Source: Consotaella salsifontis (GTDB taxonomy: Bacteria > Pseudomonadota > Alphaproteobacteria > Rhizobiales > Rhizobiaceae). From it: 64,000 nt of DNA. The notes beneath the pieces were generated by a model. That model ran no database searches. It was not told the origin of the DNA and saw only the letters and a list, made by a program, of their open reading frames with translations. A program made the translations under genes and the position numbers. Shown piece after piece: positions 8,955 through 16,689 of this stretch. Numbering within the stretch: the stretch's first letter is position 1; each line of letters opens with the position of its first letter. The DNA lies in contig NZ_FUXL01000006.1 in the NCBI RefSeq assembly GCF_900167365.1, positions 1 to 64,000 on the forward strand, written 5' to 3'.

Positions 8955-10562
8955 TCAGAGAAACTTCATCGGATCGACCGGCGCCGAATTCTTGCGCACC
9001 TCGAAGTGGAGAATGGGAACGTCCGTGTCGCCCGACATGCCGGACTTCGCGATCTCCTGGCCGCGCTTCACGTTCTGGCCGCGAGAAACCTCAAGCTCGT
9101 CAGCGTGGCCATAGACCGTCACAAGCCCGTCGTCATGCTTGATCAGGACCGTCTTGCCGAACTCCTTGAGGCCTTCGCCGGCATAGATGACGACGCCGTT
9201 TTCGGCGGCCTTCACCGGCGTGCCGCGCGGCACCGAGATGTTGAGCCCGTCGTTGCGGCGGGAACCGACGCGATCGCCGTAGCCCTTGAGGACGCGTCCC
9301 TGGACCGGCCAGCGCAGCTGCCCGATGCCTGTGCTGTCCGGCGCGATCGACGCCTCCTGGGTCGCCTCGACCTTGGCCGCGACGGACCCTGAGGATGCGG
9401 CAGGAGCGGGCGTTGATGCGGCAGGAGCGGGTTCGGCGCGGCTCGCCTGAACAGGCTCTCGCTTTGCCGGCGCCGAATCGCTCGACGCAGCCGCCTGAGC
9501 GGGCGCGGCTTCCTTGGCAGGCATCGGCGGCTGGTAGGCTCGCGGCTCCTTCGGCGCAGCGGACGGCGTCGGCAACATGGAGGCGCCGCGAACGGCACCG
9601 CCCGAGCTGACGCTCATCGTTCCCAACGGCTTCTCGGGAGCACCGCGGCCTGGCTGAGGCGCGGAATAGCTGGCCGGCGTCTCCAGGGACGCGACCTGCG
9701 TCTGGCCGCCTGCCGGTATCGTCAGCGTCTGGCCGATGCGCACGGTGTCTCCGGACAGCCCGTTTGCGCGCTTCAACTCGGCCACCGACACGCCGTGCTG
9801 TCGCGCGATCCCGGTCAGGGTGTCGCCGGTCTCAACAGTGACACCTGATCGACCTGACGCCGAGGGCGCAGGCGATACCACGGCGGAGGCTTGGCGCGTC
9901 TTCGGGTTGTGGTCAGGCGCGGAAACGGGCGCCTTCTGAGCATAGTTGTAGGACGGGATCACGACGCTGCTGCCAGGCGCGACCTGACGCGCGTCTCTCA
10001 TGCCGTTGGCGGAGAGAATCGCATCTGCGGGCACGCCGTAGCGCTTCGAAAGCGTATAGACCGTCTCGCCCTGTTGGACCGCAACGCGGGTGCCGGCGCC
10101 GCCCCAACCCGGAGCGGACGAACGCCTGTCGAGAGATGGCGAGGCCGTCTGGGCGGGGGCGGCGGCAGGCGCCGCCGACGCCGATAGTGAGCCGGTCAGG
10201 GAAGCATTACCGGCGGGCGGAGTTGCGGAGGTCGAGGGAGGCGCGAGTTCGGCGCGCTGGACGCCGCCCGTCGCGGCCGGGGCCGAGCCATAAGAGGCAG
10301 TGTCGCCGGCAGAATCACCGCTCGCCGGCGCAGAGTAGCCCTGGTTCTGGTTGGTCTGGCCGCCGGAATATCCGCCATTCGCCGACTGCGTGCCGTAGGA
10401 CGCCACGGCGGTCTGCGAAGTTTGCGGGACCGCCCCCGTATAAAAGCCGTCGTCGAATCGAACGACGTCGGCGCTGCATCCGGCTGCAATCCCCGCCAGC
10501 GAAACAATCGCAGCTGTCCGAACCAGACGACTCCGGACAGATCTCAGCACGTACAAAGGCAT
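8955..10562 (-). CDS. LysM/M23 (LytM-like) lipoprotein, NlpD/DipM type
   Basis: A 535-residue envelope protein with an N-terminal signal and a near-consensus lipobox (SLAGIAAGC). A long Ala/Pro/Ser-rich linker follows, then two LysM peptidoglycan-binding modules (starting VAVQQGETVYTLSKRYG and VTVETGDTLTGIARQHG) and a C-terminal LytM domain. The first zinc motif of active M23 peptidases (HxxxD) reads NDGLN here, so a metal-binding His and Asp are missing, while HADEL and LHFEV remain. This pattern is known from NlpD, EnvC and DipM, which activate cell-division amidases instead of cutting peptidoglycan. I start at the ATG at 10562 (MPLYVLRS); an in-frame start at 10580 adds only six residues. 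Division-site function is inferred. Confidence 0.88.
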   Translation of the reverse strand: MPLYVLRSVRSRLVRTAAIVSLAGIAAGCSADVVRFDDGFYTGAVPQTSQTAVASYGTQSANGGYSGGQTNQNQGYSAPASGDSAGDTASYGSAPAATGGVQRAELAPPSTSATPPAGNASLTGSLSASAAPAAAPAQTASPSLDRRSSAPGWGGAGTRVAVQQGETVYTLSKRYGVPADAILSANGMRDARQVAPGSSVVIPSYNYAQKAPVSAPDHNPKTRQASAVVSPAPSASGRSGVTVETGDTLTGIARQHGVSVAELKRANGLSGDTVRIGQTLTIPAGGQTQVASLETPASYSAPQPGRGAPEKPLGTMSVSSGGAVRGASMLPTPSAAPKEPRAYQPPMPAKEAAPAQAAASSDSAPAKREPVQASRAEPAPAASTPAPAASSGSVAAKVEATQEASIAPDSTGIGQLRWPVQGRVLKGYGDRVGSRRNDGLNISVPRGTPVKAAENGVVIYAGEGLKEFGKTVLIKHDDGLVTVYGHADELEVSRGQNVKRGQEIAKSGMSGDTDVPILHFEVRKNSAPVDPMKFL

Positions 10563-10704
10563 TGCCGTCCCCGTAGACACTCAACCAAGCTTGGGGGACA
10601 TTGAAGCGCGTTAATCTTACTGCCCGGTTAAATACCCCTGCCGTCGACAGAATTTCGTTTGCCATATTCGCGGCGTGCCCACGCGGCAACATGTCAAACG
10701 GCTA

Positions 10705-11358
10705 TCAAAGGACGGTGGCCACGCCCGGCTCGAGAGGCAGATAGCGCACAGGGCGGAGGTCCTCGCGCTCAAATCGGCTTCCTACCTTCTGCATGCGCAC
10801 CAGCATTTGCTCTTCCCTGGCCGGCCCGACGGCGCAGATCAAATATCCGTGCGCAGCGAGCTGTTCCAGGAAAACCCGAGGCACCGCATCGAAGGCGCCG
10901 TGCAGAATGATGCGGTCGTAGGGTGCCATCGAGGGGTATCCGCCACGGCCGTCTTCCAGCTCGAACACCGCATTCGCAAGGCCCAACTCCTTGAGCCTTG
11001 CGCCCGCCGCAGCAATCAGGCGCCGGTATCGGTCGAGTGAGGCGACCCGCGCGCCGAGTCGCGCAAGGAGTGCGGTGACGTAGCCGCTGCCGCTCCCCAC
11101 CTCGAGAACACTATTTCCTTCCTCGATGTGTAGGGCGGCAACCAGACTCACCGCGAAGTGGGCGCCTGGCATGGTCTGGCCGCAGTCGATGGGAAGCGAG
11201 GCATCGCCATAGGCATTGGCGACGCCCGCCATCACGAAGTTGCGGCGGGGCACCTTTTCGACCGCGGCAAGCAGTCTCGAATCGAGGTGCTCGCTGCGTA
11301 GCCGCAGCAGGAACGCGGCGAGATCCTCACGATCGCGGGGGTCGACGGACTGCATCAC
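10705..11358 (-). CDS. pcm: Protein-L-isoaspartate O-methyltransferase
   Basis: A 217-residue cytoplasmic methyltransferase that uses S-adenosylmethionine to methylate isoaspartyl residues and so starts their repair. The SAM-binding motif [19 protein letters not shown] is near residue 80, preceded by the family segment [20 protein letters not shown]. Its start overlaps the end of surE by 4 bp (ATGA), giving translational coupling. The surE-pcm pair is a common stationary-phase and stress-survival module in Proteobacteria. Confidence 0.93.
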   Translation of the reverse strand: MMQSVDPRDREDLAAFLLRLRSEHLDSRLLAAVEKVPRRNFVMAGVANAYGDASLPIDCGQTMPGAHFAVSLVAALHIEEGNSVLEVGSGSGYVTALLARLGARVASLDRYRRLIAAAGARLKELGLANAVFELEDGRGGYPSMAPYDRIILHGAFDAVPRVFLEQLAAHGYLICAVGPAREEQMLVRMQKVGSRFEREDLRPVRYLPLEPGVATVL

Positions 11359-12110
11359 GAGAAGAGCGCGCGAAGGTCGTCCATGAGCGCATATTCGGTG
11401 AGGTCCAGCTTGAGCGGTGTCACCGAAATACGATTCCGCGTGAGCGAGGCGAAATCCGAATTCTCCACCTCCCCTCCCGCATGTCGTCCGAACTTCAGCC
11501 AGAAATAGGGAAAGCCGCGTCCATCTTGCCGCTCCTCGATCCCGATGGAATATTCGAGCTTGCCCTGACGGGTGACGTCGACGCCCTCAACCGCCTCTGG
11601 CGCAACCGCCGGAAAATTGACGTTGACGAGGGTGCCCTTGCGAAACTCGGAGGATATCAGCCGATCGATGATCCCCGGCGCGTGGCGCTCGGCCGTTTCC
11701 CAGAACACGTGGCGATTGGCGCGCGAATCGTAGGATTGGCTGAGAGCGATGGAGCGGATGCCGAGCATCATGCCTTCCATCGCGCCGGCCACCGTTCCGG
11801 AGTAGGTCACGTCATCGCAGATGTTCTGACCGGCATTGACGCCGGAAAGCACCAAGTCCGGCGGCTCGGGCATCACGCGCCGTACCGCCATGATCACGCA
11901 GTCGGTGGGTGTGCCCGACAACGCGAATTTCCGCTCGCTCACCTCCCGCAGACGGAGCGGCGACGACAAGGTCAGCGAGTGCGACAGGCCGCTCTGATCG
12001 CCTTCGGGAGCCACTGTCCAGATGTCGTCGGAGATCGTGCGGGCGATGCGTTCCAGGACAGCAAGTCCTTCCGCATGGATGCCGTCATCATTGGTCAGCA
12101 GAATACGCAT
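11355..12110 (-). CDS. surE: 5'/3'-nucleotidase SurE
   Basis: A 251-residue metal-dependent nucleoside monophosphate phosphatase. The metal-binding motif NDDGIHAEG is at residues 7-15 and the second signature [22 protein letters not shown] is near residue 85. The ATG at 12110 is the only start that puts the NDDG motif at its usual place; the 49 residues upstream in frame belong to the serS region. It begins 1 bp after the end of serS and overlaps pcm by 4 bp. Confidence 0.95.
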   Translation of the reverse strand: MRILLTNDDGIHAEGLAVLERIARTISDDIWTVAPEGDQSGLSHSLTLSSPLRLREVSERKFALSGTPTDCVIMAVRRVMPEPPDLVLSGVNAGQNICDDVTYSGTVAGAMEGMMLGIRSIALSQSYDSRANRHVFWETAERHAPGIIDRLISSEFRKGTLVNVNFPAVAPEAVEGVDVTRQGKLEYSIGIEERQDGRGFPYFWLKFGRHAGGEVENSDFASLTRNRISVTPLKLDLTEYALMDDLRALFS

Positions 12111-12111
12111 G

Positions 12112-13404
12112 TCAGGCCACCTGCCCGGCCGCCACGATGCGCTCCTGTCCGCCGAGATAAGGCCGCAGCGCCTCCGGGACTGTGATCGAGCCGTCCTCGT
12201 TCTGGTAGTTCTCGATGACAGCGATGAGCGCGCGACCAACCGCAATTCCCGACCCATTCAGCGTATGCACATAGCGCAGCGCCTTGGAGTCGGCGGCGCG
12301 GTAGCGCGCGTTCATGCGTCGCGCCTGAAAATCGCCGCAGACAGAGCAGCTGGAAATCTCCCGGTAGGTCTTCTGTCCCGGTAGCCATACCTCGATGTCA
12401 TAGGTCTTGCGAGACGCAAACCCCATGTCGCCCGTGCAGAGAACGATGACGCGATAGGGCAAGCCCAGCCGTTTCAACACTTCCTCGGCCGAGGCGGTCA
12501 TCCGCTCGTGCTCGGCCAGAGACGTTTCCGGCGTCGTGATCGAAACGAGCTCAACCTTGTAGAACTGGTGCTGGCGCAGCATGCCGCGCGTATCGCGCCC
12601 GGCCGATCCCGCCTCGGAACGGAAGCATGGCGTCAGCGCGGTATAGCGCAGCGGTAGCGCGCTCTCGTCGAGCGTTTCCTCGCGGGCGAGATTGGTCAGC
12701 GGCACTTCGGCCGTCGGGATCAGCCAGCGCCCTTCAGTCGTATGAAAAAGGTCTTCCTCGAACTTCGGCAGATTGCCGGTGCCGAACAGCGCCTCGTCGC
12801 GCACCAGAAGCGGCGGCGAAACCTCCATGTAGCCATTCTCGCGCGTGTGCAGATCGAGCATGAACTGACCGAGAGCCCGTTCCAGCCGCGCCAGATCACC
12901 CTTCAGGATCGTAAAGCGAGCGCCGGCGATCTTGGACGCCCGATCGAAATCCATGAGGCCAAGCGCCTCTCCGACTTCGAAATGCTCCTTGGGCTCGAAT
13001 GGGAAGCGAGGCGGCTCGCCGACGCGGCGGAGCTCGACATTGGCCGTTTCATCCGGCCCGACCGGCACCTCCTCAAGAGGCACGTTGGGGATACGGGAAA
13101 GGGCGTCCTCCAGCGCCTCGTCCAGGCGGCGCTCCTTCTCCTCGCCCTCCTGAATTTTTTCCTTGAGTTCCGCGATCTCGCGGATCAAGGCGTCGGCAGC
13201 CGCGGCATCCCCTGACCCCTTGGCCCGCCCAATCGCCTTGGACGATTCGTTCCGCCGGCTCTGAAGATCCTGGAGCGTCTGAAGATGGCTGCGGCGAGCT
13301 TCGTCAAGTTTCAGGAGTTCGGCTGCGGCCGGCGACGCCTGACGTGAGGTCAGCGCCTTATCCAAAGCCTCAGGATTTTCGCGTATCCATTTGATATCAA
13401 GCAT
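12112..13404 (-). CDS. serS: Serine--tRNA ligase
   Basis: A class II aminoacyl-tRNA synthetase of 430 residues that charges tRNA-Ser. The N-terminal third is a long coiled-coil arm (roughly residues 30-105) that binds the tRNA. The catalytic core carries motif 2 ([20 protein letters not shown]) and motif 3 near the C-terminus ([20 protein letters not shown]). It is followed by surE at 1 bp spacing. It lies downstream of tatC (84 bp gap), in the order tatABC-serS-surE-pcm typical of Rhizobiales. Confidence 0.97.
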   Translation of the reverse strand: MLDIKWIRENPEALDKALTSRQASPAAAELLKLDEARRSHLQTLQDLQSRRNESSKAIGRAKGSGDAAAADALIREIAELKEKIQEGEEKERRLDEALEDALSRIPNVPLEEVPVGPDETANVELRRVGEPPRFPFEPKEHFEVGEALGLMDFDRASKIAGARFTILKGDLARLERALGQFMLDLHTRENGYMEVSPPLLVRDEALFGTGNLPKFEEDLFHTTEGRWLIPTAEVPLTNLAREETLDESALPLRYTALTPCFRSEAGSAGRDTRGMLRQHQFYKVELVSITTPETSLAEHERMTASAEEVLKRLGLPYRVIVLCTGDMGFASRKTYDIEVWLPGQKTYREISSCSVCGDFQARRMNARYRAADSKALRYVHTLNGSGIAVGRALIAVIENYQNEDGSITVPEALRPYLGGQERIVAAGQVA

Positions 13405-13488
13405 TTCAAAAACCGCTCCGCCAGCATGCGCCGATCGGCCGGCATCCGCGTGACGGCAGGCAAGCGACGCTTAGGCGAAGAAGGTCTG

Positions 13489-14295
13489 TCAGCCTTGCGC
13501 TTCGCGCTCGGCCTCGCGCTCGGCCCGCCGGCGCTCGATGAGCCGCGCCGTCCATACGGAAATCTCGTAGAGAAGGATGGTCGGCACCGCAAGGCCGATC
13601 TGCGACATCGGATCAGGCGGCGTCAGCACGGCAGCAGCCACAAAAGCCAGGACGATGGCGTATTTCCGCTTACCACCCAGATCCTTCGAAGTGACGATGC
13701 CGGCGCGCACGAGGAGCGACGTCACCACCGGCAGCTGGAACACCAAGCCGAAAGCGAAGATCAGCGTCATGATGAGCGACAGGTACTCCGATACGCGCGG
13801 CAGAAGCTGAATGATCGGCTGATCACCAGCGCCCGACTGCTGCATCGACAGGAAGAACCACATCACCATCGGAGTGAAGAAGAAATAGACAAGCATCGCC
13901 CCGAGCAGAAACAGCACCGGCGTGGCGATGAGAAACGGCAAGAATGCCTGCCGCTCGTCGCGGTAAAGACCGGGCGCGACGAACTTGTAGATCTGAACGG
14001 CGATGAGCGGAAAGGCCAGGAAAAAGCCGCCGAATGCGGCGATCTTCACCTGCGTGAAGAAGAATTCCTGCGGAGCCGTGTAGATCAGTCGAACCTGGTC
14101 CTCGGGCAGTCCCGACCAGCCCACAGCGATCTGGTACGGAACGACGAGCAGATTGAAAAGCTGCTTGGCGAAGATGAAGCAGAAGAGGAAGGCAAGGAAG
14201 AAGCCGAGAAGGCTCCAGATCAGCCGACGCCTGAGTTCGACAAGATGTTCGATCAGCGGGGCGGACGACGCCTCGATTTCGGTTTCGTCGCGCAT
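13489..14295 (-). CDS. tatC: Sec-independent translocase protein TatC
   Basis: A multi-span inner-membrane receptor for twin-arginine signal peptides, 268 residues. The start region (SAPLIEHLVELRRRLIWSLLG) and the segment following helix 2 (YTAPQEFFFTQVKIAAFGG) are diagnostic; six membrane helices can be traced. The charged C-terminal tail is rich in Arg and Glu. It begins 4 bp after tatB stops, so tatABC is one unit. Confidence 0.96.
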   Translation of the reverse strand: MRDETEIEASSAPLIEHLVELRRRLIWSLLGFFLAFLFCFIFAKQLFNLLVVPYQIAVGWSGLPEDQVRLIYTAPQEFFFTQVKIAAFGGFFLAFPLIAVQIYKFVAPGLYRDERQAFLPFLIATPVLFLLGAMLVYFFFTPMVMWFFLSMQQSGAGDQPIIQLLPRVSEYLSLIMTLIFAFGLVFQLPVVTSLLVRAGIVTSKDLGGKRKYAIVLAFVAAAVLTPPDPMSQIGLAVPTILLYEISVWTARLIERRRAEREAEREAQG

Positions 14296-14299
14296 GTCG

Positions 14300-14791
14300 T
14301 CAACCCGCCTTCCCGACAGGAGCTTCAGTCGGCTTTTGCGAGGGGGCCTCTACAGCAGAGGGAGCGGCGACAACCGAGCTTCCGGCATCCTGATCAGCGG
14401 CTGCCTGCGCGGTCGCCCCGGGGTCAGCAACTCCAGGCTCCACCGGCTTAATGCCTTCGCTGGCGGACGGAACCTTCGGCTCCGGCGCCTTCGTGGCTGC
14501 CGACAACGACGAGCGTATCTCGTCACCGACGGCGCGGATCGGGTTGAGAGCCTTGCGAATATCCGAGGCAGGATTGAGGTTCCGTACGTCCTTCATCGTC
14601 GAGCGAACCTCGTCGAGCTCCGCATCGCGCAATGCATCGTCGAACTGACGGCGGAACTCGCCCGCCATCCTTCTCATCTGCCCTGTCACCCGGCCAAAGG
14701 TGCGCAACATACGCGGTAGATCCTTGGGTCCAACGACGATCACCAGGACCATCGCTATGACCAGGAGCTCCGTCCAGCCGACATCAAACAT
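14300..14791 (-). CDS. tatB: Sec-independent translocase protein TatB
   Basis: The TatC partner in the twin-arginine receptor complex, 163 residues. It has one N-terminal transmembrane helix (MFDVGWTELLVIAMVLVIVV), the family GPKDLP hinge and an amphipathic helix (RMLRTFGRVTGQMRRMAGEF). A long Ala/Pro-rich cytoplasmic tail follows. It lies 80 bp downstream of tatA and 4 bp upstream of tatC. Confidence 0.95.
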   Translation of the reverse strand: MFDVGWTELLVIAMVLVIVVGPKDLPRMLRTFGRVTGQMRRMAGEFRRQFDDALRDAELDEVRSTMKDVRNLNPASDIRKALNPIRAVGDEIRSSLSAATKAPEPKVPSASEGIKPVEPGVADPGATAQAAADQDAGSSVVAAPSAVEAPSQKPTEAPVGKAG

Positions 14792-14871
14792 GGCGGCAAC
14801 AACTCCGCTGAGACATCCGATTCACGGTCTTGCACCCGCCGATCATCACATCGCGGAGCCGAACCCGGCCT

Positions 14872-15102
14872 TTAGCTCCGGGTCTTCTCGACCTTCACGT
14901 CGTGGGCAACGACCTCATCGTCGCGCCGGTCGATGGCCCGACGCTCGGTCACGACTTCTTCGTCGTCGTCAGCCATGCCCTTCTTGAAGTTCTTGATGCC
15001 CTTGGCGACATCGCCCATCAGATCCGGAATCTTACCCCGGCCGAAAAGCAGAAGAACGACGGCGAGAACAATGAGCCAATGCCAGATGCTGAAGCTACCC
15101 AT
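14872..15102 (-). CDS. tatA: Sec-independent translocase protein TatA
   Basis: The pore-forming Tat component, 76 residues. One transmembrane helix ([17 protein letters not shown]), the FGRGKIPDL hinge, an amphipathic helix ([14 protein letters not shown]) and an acidic DDDEE cluster are all visible. A good ribosome-binding site (AAGGAG) precedes the ATG at 15102. It heads the tatABC-serS-surE-pcm run. Confidence 0.95.
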   Translation of the reverse strand: MGSFSIWHWLIVLAVVLLLFGRGKIPDLMGDVAKGIKNFKKGMADDDEEVVTERRAIDRRDDEVVAHDVKVEKTRS

Positions 15103-15559
15103 TTTCCCAAACTCCTTGTGTTGAAGGCCCCGCGCGCTCCTAAGCTAGGGACCGCGTGAACCTCTTTCAAATTCCCGAGTTCCGACCCACCACCGATGGC
15201 GGCGATCCTGCCGGGCCTCTCGATTGATCTGCTCGTCGATGCCTCATAGCGCGTCGAAAGCTGTCGCCAAAGGACCTGCCGAGCCAATGCCCCAAAAAAG
15301 AGGTCGAAGCGGCACGTTGGCGACGTGCTTCACCGCTCTCACGCCTGGGCGCCACGCGCCGCAATCGTATCGCATCGTCGACTCCATCTCTCGTTTCGCC
15401 GCACGATTCGATCCAAATTTGCCCTTCGCAAAGGCAGCTTCACAAAGGAGAAAGCGTTCGAGGACCCCTTTCCTCCGCTTTCTGCCCTATCAAACAGACC
15501 TCAACATTGTCGCATCTCAATATACAGGGAAAGTGCTGCTCACGCCGAGCCATTGATTT
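15103..15559. other. 457-bp gap between nagZ and tatA, no gene seen
   Basis: I find no credible protein here on either strand. In related Rhizobiales this slot usually holds scpA and scpB (condensin partners), between nagZ and tatA. None of the short frames looks like ScpA or ScpB. The part near 15100-15120 holds the tatA ribosome-binding site, and its promoter is presumably upstream. Confidence 0.6.
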
Positions 15560-16588
15560 TCACGCTATCGCGAGCCTGCCTGTAAGCTCGTTGAATTCCG
15601 CGCGAACGGTATCCTCATCATCCATGGCAGGGCTGACGGCAAGAACGCGTTGAGCCTTCTCGGCGCGGGCCAGGGACTTGCCGGCGATAACGGGCACCGC
15701 CGAGGCAACCTTGCGCATCTCGCTCATGTCGCCGTTGCAATGAAGGGCGACATCGCAGCCCGCCGCAATCGCAGCCCCTGCTAGATCGCCAATGTCGCCG
15801 GCCAGCGCCTTCATCGAGAGGTCGTCGCTCATCAGCAGGCCGTCGAAGCCTATGGCGCCGCGGATCACCTCGCCGATCACCTTCGGCGAGACAGTTGTGG
15901 GACGAACGGGGTCCAGGGCCTTGAAAAGAAGATGAGCCGTCATGCCGCACGGAAGGTCGTTGAGCGCCTTGAACGGCACGAAGTCCACGGCTTCGAGTTC
16001 CTCGAGCGAGGCCGCTACGACGGGCAGATCGAGATGGCTATCGGCGTTGCCGCGACCGTGGCCGGGCATATGCTTCATCACCGGCAGAACAGCGCCCGCC
16101 ATCAACCCCTCGGCGGCCGCGCGGCCAAGCGCCGAGACGGCTTCCACGGTGGTGCCATAGGCCCTGTCGCCGATCACCTGATGGCTTCCTGGCGCAGGAA
16201 CATCGAGGCAGGGTACGCAATCCCCGTTGAGGCCGAAGCGCCGAAGATCGATCGCGAGAATGCGCCCATGAAGATACGCGGCCCGCTGTCCCGCCTCCCT
16301 GTCGAGGGCGAAGAGCCGGCCGAGTACGGCAGGCGCCGGATGATCCGGAACCAGTGGCGGGCGCAGACGCCGCACGCGGCCGCCCTCCTGGTCGACAAAA
16401 ATCGGCGCGTCCGGCCGATCGACGGCGGCTCGCAGGGCAGCGGAAAGATCGCATAGCTCCTCCGCCTCACGAACGTTTCGACCGAAGAGAATGAAGCCCC
16501 ATGGCCGCTCGTCCGCGAAGAACGCCGCCTCGTCCGATGCGAGGCGCGGGCCGGAGCAGCCTGCGATCCACGCCTTGTTCTGCGTCAT
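15560..16588 (-). CDS. nagZ: Beta-N-acetylhexosaminidase (glycoside hydrolase family 3)
   Basis: A cytoplasmic enzyme of 342 residues that removes N-acetylglucosamine from recycled peptidoglycan muropeptides. The signature KHMPGHGRGNADSH near residue 175 is the NagZ motif supplying the catalytic histidine loop. The presumed aspartate nucleophile lies in GFDGLLMSDDLSMKAL near residue 250. The substrate-binding start IFVDQEGGRVRRL is also present. It follows the SPOR-domain gene by about 100 bp in the same direction. Confidence 0.95.
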   Translation of the reverse strand: MTQNKAWIAGCSGPRLASDEAAFFADERPWGFILFGRNVREAEELCDLSAALRAAVDRPDAPIFVDQEGGRVRRLRPPLVPDHPAPAVLGRLFALDREAGQRAAYLHGRILAIDLRRFGLNGDCVPCLDVPAPGSHQVIGDRAYGTTVEAVSALGRAAAEGLMAGAVLPVMKHMPGHGRGNADSHLDLPVVAASLEELEAVDFVPFKALNDLPCGMTAHLLFKALDPVRPTTVSPKVIGEVIRGAIGFDGLLMSDDLSMKALAGDIGDLAGAAIAAGCDVALHCNGDMSEMRKVASAVPVIAGKSLARAEKAQRVLAVSPAMDDEDTVRAEFNELTGRLAIA

Positions 16589-16689
16589 GCCGTTTTATCC
16601 GAACCAAACGACGGTCCGAGGCCACCAGGGCGGCGGAACGTCCATGAATCACGGGAGCCAAATGCGCGCGAACGCCCGAGCCTCGTCGC

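Noticed and set aside
15018-15287. 89-codon minus-strand frame overlapping tatA start as a relic of scpB
   Set aside because: No ScpB-like winged-helix pattern was seen; it overlaps tatA out of frame.
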